The notes: generated from the letters alone by a model not told the origin. A DNA stretch of 64,000 nt from Natrinema sp. DC36 (GCF_020405225.1 NZ_CP084475.1:1-64000), one strand, 5' to 3'; shown: positions 1 to 8,310, numbered from the stretch's first letter. Program-made: numbers and translations.

Positions 1-37
1 GCATTGATGGCAACGATAGTGTTTGCCTCAACGAGCG

Positions 38-156
38 AAACGAACAATTGGTTTTAACATCGTAGTATTCCTCTCACCGAGTGAAACACCCTCACCGAAC
101 CAAACGAACAGAACGACCAAAACGAACAGAACGAACACAACGAGGTAAACGAAAGA
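38..156. repeat. centromere-like AAACGAAC repeats upstream of parA
   Basis: The leader of the partition operon is full of short direct repeats of the form AAACGAAC(A/G), including two copies of AAACGAACAGAACGA (about 102-116 and 120-134) and single copies around 40 and 148. They run to the parA start codon. Clustered short direct repeats beside a ParA gene are typical of plasmid centromeres, which also act as operators for the par promoter. The role is inferred from position. Confidence 0.55.
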
Positions 157-157
157 A

Positions 158-976
158 ATGACCGACACCAACACCGCACGAATCACCGTGGCGAATCAGA
201 AGGGAGGCGCGGGGAAGACAACCGACGTCATTCATACTGGCGGCGCACTCGCTGCCCGAGGCCACGACGTCCTCCTGGTCGATATCGACTACCACGGGGG
301 GCTCACCTGCTCGCTTGGCTACAACGATCTGTACTACGATACCGACCGTACAACGCTGTTCGACGTCCTCGACTTCGATCAGATGGAGTCGGTGAACGAC
401 ATTATCGTCGAGCACGAGGAATTTGACATCCTCCCCGCGAGCGAGAAGCTCGCGAACAACAAGAACATCCAGACGCTGCTTGAGGCACCGAAGAGTCGCG
501 AGCGGTTGGAGATGACTCTCGACGAACTCGAGAAGGACTACGACTACATCATCGTCGACACGCCGCCATCCCTGAACGTCCTCACCGACAACGCCCTCGT
601 CGCGACCGGTAACGTCGTCATCCCCGTCATTCCCGAGAAGCTCAACGCCAACAGCCTCCAGATTTTCGCAAAGCAGCTGAGCTCTCTCGAACAGGCGTAC
701 GGAGACATCAATCGGCTCGTCATCGTCTGTAACCGTGTCGAGCAGAACGCCGAACACCGCGACACCATCGAGGAGATCAAGTCGGCGTACTCCCTTCCAG
801 TGTTCGAGATTCCGAAGCGGACCGACCTCTCCCAGTCGATTGGCGAGGGGGTATCCGTCTTCGGCTTCGGCAAGGAAAACCAGCGCGTTGAGGATGCACG
901 CGACCTGTTCAACGAAATCGCCGATCTGTTCGACGAGACGTTCGAGAAGACCGCGCCTGAGGAGGTGGAAGCATGA
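158..976 (+). CDS. parA: ParA/Soj-type partition ATPase
   Basis: A 272-residue ParA/MinD-superfamily ATPase that would drive segregation of this replicon by ATP-dependent DNA binding with a centromere-binding partner. The deviant Walker A motif KGGAGKTT is at residues 15-22, the switch region DIDYHGG near 42-48 and the DTPPSLN motif near 133-139. Length matches small haloarchaeal ParA proteins without an N-terminal HTH. The start follows directly on the AAACGAAC repeat leader. The stop overlaps the next start by four bases (ATGA), so the two genes are co-translated. Its presence argues that the window belongs to a plasmid or plasmid-derived element. Confidence 0.9.
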   Translation: MTDTNTARITVANQKGGAGKTTDVIHTGGALAARGHDVLLVDIDYHGGLTCSLGYNDLYYDTDRTTLFDVLDFDQMESVNDIIVEHEEFDILPASEKLANNKNIQTLLEAPKSRERLEMTLDELEKDYDYIIVDTPPSLNVLTDNALVATGNVVIPVIPEKLNANSLQIFAKQLSSLEQAYGDINRLVIVCNRVEQNAEHRDTIEEIKSAYSLPVFEIPKRTDLSQSIGEGVSVFGFGKENQRVEDARDLFNEIADLFDETFEKTAPEEVEA

Positions 977-1380
977 GCGACGGCTGGGGCGATGCTTCCG
1001 GCATCGAGGGCAACTACGAAGAGGAGGACGATGAGGTCGATTCCGGCGAAACGAGTGAGGTGAGTGAAACGGTGGAAACCAGTTCATCGACCGAAACGAC
1101 CGAATCGACTTCAATGAGTGAAACGAACGAAACGAGCAAAACGAAGACAAACATCAAGGACGAGTGGAATGGGCGAACGATCTACATTCCCGACGATGTC
1201 CTCGACGAGATGGAGGATACCTACCTCGAGTCCCAGCTGAAGCTCCGCAAGGCGGGCCAAGACGAGTTCAAGAAGAACCGCCACTTCTACCCGCTACTCG
1301 TCCAGTTCGGTGTTGAGGCGCTCTCTGAGGCGGATGCCGAGGAAATTCAGGCTCGACTCTCAGAACTCGGTGACGAATGA
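973..1380 (+). CDS. ParA partner protein, RHH-like candidate centromere binder
   Basis: A 135-residue protein translationally coupled to parA. The N-terminal third is low-complexity Ser/Glu/Thr (residues about 25-57). The C-terminal half (RTIYIPDDVLDEME, then a helix, then FYPLLVQFGVEAL) looks like a beta-strand plus two helices, as in ribbon-helix-helix proteins. By position it should be the centromere-binding partner of ParA. The low-complexity stretch is encoded by GAAACGA repeats that match the repeats upstream of parA. I do not recognise a named family. The RHH reading is an inference from the pattern. Confidence 0.7.
   Translation: MSDGWGDASGIEGNYEEEDDEVDSGETSEVSETVETSSSTETTESTSMSETNETSKTKTNIKDEWNGRTIYIPDDVLDEMEDTYLESQLKLRKAGQDEFKKNRHFYPLLVQFGVEALSEADAEEIQARLSELGDE
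1050..1147. repeat. GAAACGA repeats embedded in the ParA-partner gene
   Basis: About a dozen imperfect copies of (T/C)GAAACGA(A/G) lie inside the coding sequence of the ParA partner and specify its Ser/Glu/Thr-rich region. They share the AAACGAAC core with the repeats upstream of parA. The repeats therefore flank parA on both sides, once outside and once inside a gene. Confidence 0.6.
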
Positions 1381-1713
1381 GCACCCGCAGAACGAGGACC
1401 GAGATTTTGTATAGCGATATACGATATACATTTTCCTGTAGTGCGGAATTCCGGCGCTAAGAGACTCCAGATCCTCGAATTCTCCCGATGAGACCGATAC
1501 GGCAAGTGGTCGTGATTATGCCAATAATCACGACCACTTTGAAGTACCCCGACGCCGTCGGGTAAGCACGAATGTTGCAACCGCCTCATGACGCCGCTTT
1601 CTCCGGGGTAGAGACGCTGAGAGTGGGGGTCTTTCTGCAGTTACCGAGTGGTTTTCGAATTCACCTCCCTAGCCGGAAGCCTGATCACGAATTATTGACA
1701 ATCCGTAATCGAG
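1381..1713. other. intergenic region between par operon and decayed regulator
   Basis: No open gene is supported in these 333 bases. They contain a perfect 16-bp inverted repeat (1504-1539), a smaller GACGCCGTC palindrome near 1550 and an AT-rich patch just before the truncated regulator at 1714. Confidence 0.5.
1504..1539. promoter_or_regulatory. perfect 16-bp inverted repeat with 4-base loop
   Basis: AAGTGGTCGTGATTAT at 1504-1519 is followed by the loop GCCA and its exact reverse complement at 1524-1539. It sits about 125 bases after the par operon. It could be a terminator-type hairpin, an operator or part of a replication/partition site. No T-run follows, so a simple intrinsic terminator is less likely. 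Confidence 0.6.
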
Positions 1714-1908
1714 ATGGCGAACTCACCTCCCTGGGCGGGCCAGCCACCCATTCAGCAGCTTCAGACGGTCGTCGACCTTCTCGAGACGCCAATACTCGCT
1801 CAGATTTATGCCCCCATTTTGCAGTACGGTCCCGTCACTGTTTCCGAGACCGTCGGCGAACTCGGTATCCGGATGTCTTTCTCCGCAAGCACGTTGATCC
1901 CGTCGTGA
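1714..1908 (+). pseudogene. truncated winged-helix regulator (N-terminal fragment)
   Basis: The fragment begins MANSPPWAGQPPIQQLQTVV and continues through the first helices of a haloarchaeal winged-helix protein (ILQYGPVTVSETVGELGI). It then leaves the expected HTH sequence and stops after 64 residues. Full members of this family, as I recall them, are longer and continue through the recognition helix, so I read this as a broken copy. The following gene starts 50 bases later. Confidence 0.5.
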
Positions 1909-1970
1909 GTATTTAGGTGGAATCAGATCCACATATAATGTTTTTATAGTAGTAGTCCGTGTCACGTCAT

Positions 1971-2666
1971 ATGAACCGCGAGACGGAAAGTACGGATTCG
2001 CCCGGAGCATCTATTTCGCTTTCGGTACCCCCTTCAGATCCGGAATTATTCAAACATAAGGCGACGAGTGATGTCCTTTTATTTTTAACAAACCATCGAT
2101 TCAGTGACTTTTCGCTGCGAGAACTTGCGACGCAGATCGGCCATTCACACCAGTCCGTTCGACGAGCTGTGAATGTTCTCAGTTCGAATGATCTGGTCAC
2201 AGAATCTCCCAAAAGCAACCAGCGACTTATTCAGATCAACAGACAGCGCCTTTCTATCTCAGACGATCCGATTCTTCGGATTCCCCAATCGGAGTATCAC
2301 CAGCCAGTCAAAACTGCTATAACGAAGCTCCGTGAGAACATTAGTGATGTCGTCGGCATCATCCTGTATGGGAGTGTTGCCCGGGGAGATGCTGACCGAC
2401 GAAGCGATATCGATCTCTGGGTGCTGGCTCGCTCTGGGAGGGCCGAAAGCCAACGAGAAGCGAACGCCATCGCACGTGACCTCGAAGAGATGAAATTCGA
2501 TGGTGACCGGTACGCGTACGATATCGACGTCGAGGCCGTCCAAGCGATTCCGGCCTACACCGATGACATTCGGGAAATCATCGTCTCAGGAATTCCAGTC
2601 TACAAGACGAGTGACTTCGAAACTGTCGAAAACCTCCTTCTGGAGGAAGGAGCTGCCGATGAGTAG
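1971..2666 (+). CDS. HTH-fused MNT-family nucleotidyltransferase (antitoxin-like)
   Basis: A 231-residue protein with an N-terminal winged helix (about residues 25-85: FSLRELATQIGHSHQSVRRA) and a minimal nucleotidyltransferase domain with the signature GSVARGDADRRSDIDLWVL (GS-x10-D-x-D). MNT proteins pair with HEPN proteins as antitoxins and in some pairs AMPylate the toxin; the fused HTH suggests self-regulation. I chose the ATG at 1971 over a GTG 12 bases upstream because the paralogue at 61 kb also begins MNRxT. The stop overlaps the HEPN start by 8 bases, giving translational coupling. Confidence 0.8.
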   Translation: MNRETESTDSPGASISLSVPPSDPELFKHKATSDVLLFLTNHRFSDFSLRELATQIGHSHQSVRRAVNVLSSNDLVTESPKSNQRLIQINRQRLSISDDPILRIPQSEYHQPVKTAITKLRENISDVVGIILYGSVARGDADRRSDIDLWVLARSGRAESQREANAIARDLEEMKFDGDRYAYDIDVEAVQAIPAYTDDIREIIVSGIPVYKTSDFETVENLLLEEGAADE

Positions 2667-3168
2667 CGGCTCAGACCCGTCATCTGTGCTCGCAGCACTT
2701 GAGCGTGCGCAGGACGCCTTCGAGATGGTTGGACGAGGTCGGACAGAATTCGAGGACGGAATTAGCGCCGATGCAGACTGGAAGACACAACTGACGAAAG
2801 CATGTCGCCTTCTCGAAGTTGTTGACACACTCCAAGCACAAGACGGGTACTACACTGCCGTCATCGAGGTCTGTTTCGGGGCTATTGAACGGTCGATCGA
2901 GGCGTATGCCCTCTCGATGACGACCGATACACTCCAAGATTTCCAGGATCATCAGTTCAGCTACGAACGTGCCCATCAGATCGGGCTATTCGAGAGGCAG
3001 ACTGCAGAGGAGATGAGGAACCTCTACAGCGAAAACCGGACTGAGAGTTATTACGGTGGCGGTCGTCCAACCGAAGAACAAGCGGACGCAATGACCGAAC
3101 TCGCAATCGCTGTCCATCAGTTCGCGGTGAGTCAGATCCGGGAGAGCGGCGTCTGTCTGTGTGACTGA
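2659..3168 (+). CDS. HEPN-domain protein (toxin-like partner of MNT)
   Basis: A 169-residue helical protein paired with the upstream MNT gene. HEPN toxins are usually RNases with an Rx4-6H motif. Here the matching stretch reads RNLYSENRTESYYGG, so the usual histidine is not visible and a Tyr pair takes the place. The start at 2659 lies inside the end of the MNT gene, the usual layout for these modules; in-frame sequence before it is a shadow of the MNT gene. A paralogous pair lies at 60.0-61.2 kb. Toxicity is not shown by sequence. Confidence 0.7.
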   Translation: MSSGSDPSSVLAALERAQDAFEMVGRGRTEFEDGISADADWKTQLTKACRLLEVVDTLQAQDGYYTAVIEVCFGAIERSIEAYALSMTTDTLQDFQDHQFSYERAHQIGLFERQTAEEMRNLYSENRTESYYGGGRPTEEQADAMTELAIAVHQFAVSQIRESGVCLCD

Positions 3169-3195
3169 CTCCATTAGACACTTAAAGAGAGCAAT

Positions 3196-4434
3196 ATGGA
3201 CCGGAATACATCTACAGGACGAACACAATTGACCCCCTTTATCGACTCGTTCGAGCGCTACCTCCAAGACAAGGGGAAAGGCCGCGGTGGGGACGGCGGG
3301 AACTACCGACGCAACGCAGCGCGCGAGCTCGAGCGGTTCTTCGAGTGGGCTGCCGGCGACCGCGACGACGACTGGACCGGGATCATCCCCGACGATGTTG
3401 ACCGAGAGCCCACCTTCGAGGACCTCGACGAACGCGTCTTCCGCGAGTACGCCCGACACCTCGCCGGTGATCGAGGGCTCAAACAGAACACTGTACAAAC
3501 CTATTACCGCTATATCTCTGCGTGGTGTGGCTGGTGCGTCAACGAGGGGTACCTCGAGGCGCACTACGCTCAGCGGGCGAGTGCGATGGCACCACTCCCC
3601 AACGACGACGGCCGCAAGCCCGGTGACCAGCAGGCCTGGACGTCCGAACAACGCCACGCCCTCACTCGACACGTCGACGAGCGAGCCCGCGATGCCATCG
3701 AGATGTACACGACACTCCCGGAGGATGCCGATCCCTTAGACAGACAGCGAGCGCGATACACGGCGCTGAAAGCTGCCCGTGAACGCGCCCTCGTGTTCGT
3801 CCTCGCCTACACAGCTGTCCGTGTCGGGGAACTGCTTCGGGACCCGAACGACCCGCGCCGGCGCGGGGTCCGGTGGGAGGAAATCTCGCTCGAGGACGGG
3901 AGCATGGACGTCTATCGGAAGAAACAGCAGTGGGACGCTGCGAGCCTCCCCGATCCGGTAATCTCGCCGCTTCGGAGCTATCGAAAGTTAATGGAGCCAC
4001 CAACTGAGCGCTGGCCAGTGTTCCCGACGTTCGACCAGCGGACGCTCGCGACGCTTGTGCAGGACGAGTTGGCTGATCGAGGGGAACGCCCAGATGCAAT
4101 TGACGGGCGACGTGGTGAGTATGCTCGTGACCTATTGCTGGCTCTCGACGAGGACGTTCGACCGCCATCGATCACGACGGATGGAGCACGGTCGATTCTT
4201 CAGCAACTCTCGGAAGACTGTGATATCGACATCGACCATCCGAAGCACGATTATCTCGCACCTCACGGTGGTCGACGCGGGATGGGCGAAGTTCTTGTCC
4301 GCGCGTTCGGATACACGGTTGCGGCACGGTATCTTGATAACTCCGAGGAGATGGTTCGTGAGCGATACTCTCATATTGAGGCCGGAGAACTGGGAGATGT
4401 GGCGACAGAGGCACTCAACGAGATCGATAGGTAG
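3196..4434 (+). CDS. tyrosine recombinase / phage-type integrase
   Basis: A 412-residue site-specific recombinase. An N-terminal SAM-like core-binding domain (about residues 8-125, FIDSFERYLQDKGKG onward) precedes the catalytic domain with Arg in AYTAVRVGELL (near 210), HGGRRG (His and Arg near 357-360) and the nucleophilic Tyr in RYSHIEAGE (near 391). It would integrate, excise or resolve the element. It follows the MNT/HEPN pair by 27 bases in the same direction, so it may share transcription. No tRNA gene or clear attachment site was found next to it. Confidence 0.85.
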   Translation: MDRNTSTGRTQLTPFIDSFERYLQDKGKGRGGDGGNYRRNAARELERFFEWAAGDRDDDWTGIIPDDVDREPTFEDLDERVFREYARHLAGDRGLKQNTVQTYYRYISAWCGWCVNEGYLEAHYAQRASAMAPLPNDDGRKPGDQQAWTSEQRHALTRHVDERARDAIEMYTTLPEDADPLDRQRARYTALKAARERALVFVLAYTAVRVGELLRDPNDPRRRGVRWEEISLEDGSMDVYRKKQQWDAASLPDPVISPLRSYRKLMEPPTERWPVFPTFDQRTLATLVQDELADRGERPDAIDGRRGEYARDLLLALDEDVRPPSITTDGARSILQQLSEDCDIDIDHPKHDYLAPHGGRRGMGEVLVRAFGYTVAARYLDNSEEMVRERYSHIEAGELGDVATEALNEIDR

Positions 4435-4461
4435 ATAAAATCCCAATTGTCCTATGACAAT

Positions 4462-5208
4462 GGTACTATCTAGTTTTGCACCTCCTCCTCGACTGGCATG
4501 GTTTCGTCGAGAGCTTGATGCGGTCTTTGACGGTTGTAGTAATGCATGAACTGTTCAAGACACTCTTGGATGGTCGCCCGACTCCCCATCGACAAATTAT
4601 GGAATCGCCCGATCCGCATTTTGAGGGAATGAAACCACTTTTCGATAGGTTTCTGTCGGTATAATTGACCCGACCGCTCAGTCCGACTCGGGAAAGGGCA
4701 GTCCGATAGCCGAATTGACCAATGATAAACTCAGCCTCGGGGGAGATCGTATTTCTCGCAGAATTTCTGCAGAAACGCAGCCCCCGGATTAGTGCCATGT
4801 CGGCTAAACAGTGCAACGTCGCGAATCAACTTTGTCTCGATGTATATTGCAGTATATAGTCAAAATCGCTCGCCGTTGATCTTAACAACGGTTTCGTCGA
4901 CAGCGACCCGCGACGGCGGAGCCGTCGTCGGGTCGCATCCGCTGTCAGCCAACCGATGCACCCAGTTCAAACTGCTCCGTGAGAGCGTTCGACGCCTAAT
5001 TCAGTGAGAATCGTTGTTGTCTCCCGAAGCGAACAACCGGTCTGATAGAGGCGGACGGTGAACGCCCTGATGGACGTCGCCGTCCGCTCGTTCTTCCAAA
5101 AACCTTCTAAATCCCCCTCATAGCTCTCGGTGAGCAGGTTTGCGAGCATTTTCACCAATTCACTCAACGACCTGCTCACTTCTCAAACTGGCTCAACTAG
5201 GCCGTACC
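4462..5208 (-). mobile_element. decayed IS6-family insertion sequence
   Basis: The element is bounded by imperfect terminal inverted repeats GGTACTATCTAGTT (4462-4475) and, on the other strand, GGTACGGCCTAGTT (5195-5208), 11 of 14 matching. The flanking octamers differ (ATGACAAT and TATTAAGA), so there is no target duplication. The outer ends were probably rearranged after insertion. Its right edge lies 2 bases from the stop codon of the SDR gene. Confidence 0.7.
4470..5179 (-). pseudogene. frameshifted IS6-family DDE transposase
   Basis: Reading the minus strand through three frames restores an IS6-type transposase. The N-terminal part (FWKNERTATSIRAFTVRLYQ) and HTH come first, then VAVDETVVKINGER with the first catalytic Asp, then EAEFIIGQFGYRTALSRVGL, YTDRN, and EKWFHSLKMRIGRFH with the catalytic Glu. 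I count a one-base deletion near 4973, a nonsense codon replacing Trp near 4865, a one-base insertion near 4740 and a one-base deletion near 4655. It cannot make a working enzyme. Confidence 0.75.
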
Positions 5209-5210
5209 TA

Positions 5211-5966
5211 TTAAGACATAGAGTACCCGCCATCGACGATAAGGTTCTGGCCCGTCACAAACGAGGCCCCATCTCCGATTAGGTAGATCACCGCATCGGC
5301 GATTTCTTGGGGATCACCGACACGGCTCATCGGCGTCTGTCTCTCGGCGAACTCGATAGTCCCCTCGTGAGTATCCTTTCGCAACATCGGTGTATCGACG
5401 AATCCGGGCGAAACGGCATTCACGCGGATACCCGAATCTGCGTAATCGCGAGCTATCTGACGCGTCAGCGCGAGAACGGCACCCTTCGACGCACTGTAGG
5501 ATGCTGAGTTCGGTGCTCCGACGACACCGAAGACGCTCTCGATGTTGACAATCGCGCCGCCGCTATCGTCGAGCATCCGTTCGACTGCGGCGAGACACCC
5601 GTGATAGACGCCTGTGAGGTTGAGTTCAATTGTCGCCTGCCAGTTGTGTGTGCTTGTGTCCGTTATCGGGTAAGATTCAGCACGGCCAGCGTTGTTAACA
5701 ACGGCATCGAGACTTCCAAACTCTTCGATAGCAGCGTCGACAGCTGTCCGAACAGACTCAAGGTCTGTCACATCCGTTTCGACGTAGATAGCCCTGCCGC
5801 CGTCGGCTTCAACCCGTTCATCAGTTGGGATGGTACCGTCACGCGGCGCACGGCGAATATCGGCATTGATTACTGATGCACCTGCTGCTGCCGCCTGAAG
5901 CGCAGTAGCACGTCCAAGACCGGAGCTTCCGCCAGTGACAAGACACGCCGTTCCATCGAGTGACAT
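5211..5966 (-). CDS. SDR-family oxidoreductase
   Basis: A 251-residue short-chain dehydrogenase. It has the nucleotide-binding TGGSSGLG near residues 11-18, the NNAG motif near 90, the catalytic YSASKGA near 155-160 and the C-terminal DGGYSMS typical of FabG-like members. It would use NAD(P)H to interconvert a hydroxyl and a keto group, probably on an acyl-CoA or small acid given the neighbours. The right end of a dead IS6 element lies directly after its stop. The substrate cannot be named. Confidence 0.8.
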   Translation of the reverse strand: MSLDGTACLVTGGSSGLGRATALQAAAAGASVINADIRRAPRDGTIPTDERVEADGGRAIYVETDVTDLESVRTAVDAAIEEFGSLDAVVNNAGRAESYPITDTSTHNWQATIELNLTGVYHGCLAAVERMLDDSGGAIVNIESVFGVVGAPNSASYSASKGAVLALTRQIARDYADSGIRVNAVSPGFVDTPMLRKDTHEGTIEFAERQTPMSRVGDPQEIADAVIYLIGDGASFVTGQNLIVDGGYSMS

Positions 5967-6103
5967 AGGTATATCTTCCGTGGGAAGCGCAAAAGTAGTT
6001 CCCCCGGAGAACGGGGAGCAGCGTCCGTCAAAGACCGGCCGGACAGTTAGTATGCAGGTTCAAAGACGATTTCCGGACTGGCTGAAAACGCTGTGACGGT
6101 TGC

Positions 6104-6370
6104 TTACCAAAGTTCAAATTGAAGAGATTCAGACGAGAGGTACCGTTTCTTGATCTCATCATCCTCTCGAAGCTCCGCAGCAGGCGCAGAGACCATGATA
6201 TACCCTTCGTCAATGACGTATCCATGGTCACCGATCGACAGCGCCAAGTCAACGTTCTGTTCGATGAGGATAATACTCACCCCGCCATTGTTGATTCGTT
6301 TCAGCGCCTCTTCGATGAGATTGACCAGTGATGGCATGAGTCCCTCTGTAGGTTCGTCGATCAGCAAGAC
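6104..6370 (-). pseudogene. C-terminal fragment of a LivF-type ABC ATPase
   Basis: Only the last third of a branched-chain-amino-acid ABC ATPase is present: Walker B LLIDEPTEGLMPSL, then IILIEQNVDLAL and the D-loop/H region. The Walker A and signature motifs are gone. It aligns with the C-terminus of the intact LivF at 24.2 kb (LLIDEPTEGLMPTLVEK). The upstream side joins, in another frame, the end of a broken glyoxalase-fold gene near 6368, so the two fragments are fused by a deletion. Confidence 0.7.
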
Positions 6371-6582
6371 ATCGAGACTTGAAAGGCCAGGTCGTACAGG
6401 CCCGTCCCATACTCGTCGACGTACTGTACGACGGCGTCGTCAGCATCGGGGTCGGTCGACTGGACCACGTCGATGTCGATACCGCTGTCGTCGATGACGC
6501 TTCGGAGGTCGTGTTCGCCCGCAATCGTCTCAGCCGTCATCGTCAACAGTTCTCTGAATCCGATGTTCGAGCAGTCGTCCAA
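6365..6582 (-). pseudogene. fragment of a VOC (glyoxalase-fold) protein
   Basis: The stretch (IGFRELLTMTAETIAGEHD, DDSGIDIDVV, YVDEYGTGLYDLAFQV) matches residues about 25-85 of the intact VOC protein at 17.86 kb (IGFGELLSLTTKTSAGSHD, EHGTGLYAMALQV). Both the first strand and the C-terminal part are missing; the sequence is cut off where the LivF fragment begins. The live relative also lies directly after a hydrolase sequence, so the original order was hydrolase then VOC. Confidence 0.65.
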
Positions 6583-6630
6583 TGTCGTTGCGGTCCGGTC
6601 GAGGCCGAGGAGATGGAATCCCGACGGTCT

Positions 6631-7440
6631 TCAGGCAACACCGTTCTCTCCGAGGAACTCGAGACTGATGTTCGCAAGTCCCTCCGGATCCTCGAACATC
6701 GGGTAGTGGCCCATTTCATCGCCGACGACGAATTCTCCGTACTCGTCAGGAACCTCCGCAATCGTGCTCTCCATGATCTCGTCGGGAACGTAGTAGTCGG
6801 CCTCCCCCTTGAATAGCAGGAAAGGACATGAGATGTCCTCCAGTTTGTCCCTGACATCGTGATTCACCCAGGACTCGAGATCACCGGTCGCGATCTCCTG
6901 GGGAGCGTACCGGTGCATCCACCTTGTCTCACGCACTTTCTCTTCGGAGACGGGACGGTACATCGACTGCTCCGCAGCTCGCTCCATGATGTCTCGCCAG
7001 CTCGGACAGGCGTGGGGATGTTCGTATGCGTTGACGTCGGGGAACGTCGGCGTATGGGCCGCCCCTTCGAGCGCGAGAGCGGCGCGCATATCGTCTGAGT
7101 AGTGACAGGCCATATCGGTGACCATGTCTCCGCCAATCGAACAGCCCATGACAATCGGATCCTCATCACAGACCTCTTGAATGATCTCCCACGTGAACGC
7201 CGAATAGTCACGCATTTCTCGGAACGGTTCCCACCCGACCGGGTAAGACTTCCCGTGTCCGGGGAGATCAACGGCGATGGCCCGGTACCCCTGCTCAGCG
7301 ATGAGTGGAAGAAATTCGTAGTACTCGATCGAGCAAGCACCGGCGGTATGGATGCAGAAGAACGGCGGCCCGTCACCGACTTCCTCATAGTAGATCCGCG
7401 TTCCGTCGACGTCCGCGTAGTGACCAGTAAGTTCTGTCAT
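6631..7440 (-). CDS. alpha/beta hydrolase
   Basis: A 269-residue alpha/beta-hydrolase-fold enzyme. The oxyanion region FCIHTAGACS is near residues 28-37, the nucleophile elbow GCSIGG near 99-104, an acid in FKGEADYYVP, and the catalytic His in MGHYPMFEDPEG near 245. It is likely an esterase, thioesterase or C-C hydrolase in the catabolic route. Its start overlaps the stop of the SCP2-like gene by four bases (ATGA). A degenerate copy of its last 18 codons occurs on the plus strand at 17.72 kb, before the intact VOC gene. Confidence 0.8.
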   Translation of the reverse strand: MTELTGHYADVDGTRIYYEEVGDGPPFFCIHTAGACSIEYYEFLPLIAEQGYRAIAVDLPGHGKSYPVGWEPFREMRDYSAFTWEIIQEVCDEDPIVMGCSIGGDMVTDMACHYSDDMRAALALEGAAHTPTFPDVNAYEHPHACPSWRDIMERAAEQSMYRPVSEEKVRETRWMHRYAPQEIATGDLESWVNHDVRDKLEDISCPFLLFKGEADYYVPDEIMESTIAEVPDEYGEFVVGDEMGHYPMFEDPEGLANISLEFLGENGVA

Positions 7441-7835
7441 TGTTCGCCCTCCGTAATCAGGTTCTCGCCCATTAGCTCGGCCATCCGCACGAGCGCCTCG
7501 TGCATCCGATTCGCTTCCATGATATTCCCGTCAATCGTTATTTCTCCCGTGCTGTACGCGTTCCAGAACGGCATTTCTGCGTCATTAACCGCCTTCCACG
7601 CGTCTCTCGACCCCGAAAGGATAATATCGTACCCAAGCGGATTCGACATCGGTTCGTACGGCATCGTGTCGATGATCTCACCGCCATACAGTTTGAGCCA
7701 GTAGCGCTCGTCGCCAACCTCCAGCACGACGTTGACGTCTGACCATTCCGAGACGCGGTTGAAATGTTCATCCTCGTTGCATCGTTGTTGGATCTCTTCG
7801 ATCCATTCTTCTGATGGTATCTCCATCCATGTCAA
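7437..7835 (-). CDS. SCP2 sterol-transfer-like protein
   Basis: A 132-residue small acidic protein with the layout of SCP2-type lipid/acyl-binding domains: an alternating strand region (VNVVLEVGDERYWLKLYGGE), a helix, and ITIDGNIMEANRMHEALVRM near the C-terminus. Such domains bind hydrophobic acyl ligands and occur near acyl-CoA enzymes in haloarchaea. It is the first gene of a two-gene operon with the hydrolase. The family call rests on pattern, so it is moderate. Confidence 0.5.
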   Translation of the reverse strand: MTWMEIPSEEWIEEIQQRCNEDEHFNRVSEWSDVNVVLEVGDERYWLKLYGGEIIDTMPYEPMSNPLGYDIILSGSRDAWKAVNDAEMPFWNAYSTGEITIDGNIMEANRMHEALVRMAELMGENLITEGEQ

Positions 7836-7964
7836 TGGCCAACATTAGACTATATATAGATTACTCACATTTTCAGGTTATTCATTTCACATAGTGTGTT
7901 CCACCGGATAGCACATTAATAGGTCTAGCGACCGGACAACGGCTGTCGGTGACTGACTCGACGC

Positions 7965-8294
7965 TACAGTTTGGTTCTCCGCTCTCCAGAGGGAAACGAC
8001 CAACGATTCAGGCGATGACCTCGTTTTTCCGCGACGGTACCATGACTGAAGGTCCTGTCCACGAGCCGATGAATTTTGTCGGCGTCCAAGACCTACCGGG
8101 GTCTGTTAACCAGCACGCGGCCGATCGCCGAGATCATGTATGCTGATTTCATGGGACTGTCAATCGATTAGGTGATGAATCATATAAGACTTTTAAATGA
8201 TATGTTCGGTGGTGATGTCTCTGTTCCCATGACGGTCCGTACTGTCAACGGTGGCTAAGCATTCAACGCTGCCGCATAGCACTCGAAAGTACAT
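7965..8294 (+). pseudogene. fused remnants of 2-oxoacid dehydrogenase E1 alpha and E1 beta
   Basis: The plus strand reads SFFRDGTMTEGPVHEPMNF then VGVQDLP, matching the intact E1 alpha at 12 kb (FFGEGSMAEGVVHESMNLAG). At about 8100 it jumps to TRPIAEIMYADFMGLSID, then FGGDVSVP and VRTVNGG, matching the intact E1 beta (SRPIAEIMYADFMGLAVD). In-frame stops interrupt it (for example near 8169 and 8256). The C-terminal half of alpha and the N-terminus of beta are deleted between the two pieces. It faces the IclR gene tail-to-tail. Confidence 0.75.
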
Positions 8295-8310
8295 TTGATT
8301 AGGTAGTCAC

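Noticed and set aside
38-156. Repeats near parA as a CRISPR array
   Set aside because: Units are 8-15 bases without regular spacers, and no cas genes are present.
92-1150. Long minus-strand open frame opposite parA and its partner
   Set aside because: It is antisense to two well-supported genes. Its ends are Ser/Arg/Phe-rich because the GAAACGA repeats are read backwards, and its composition is not haloarchaeal.
4447-4460. TTGTC-CTAT-GACAA as an integrase attachment site
   Set aside because: Only 5-bp arms, next to a decayed IS end, and no second copy was found.
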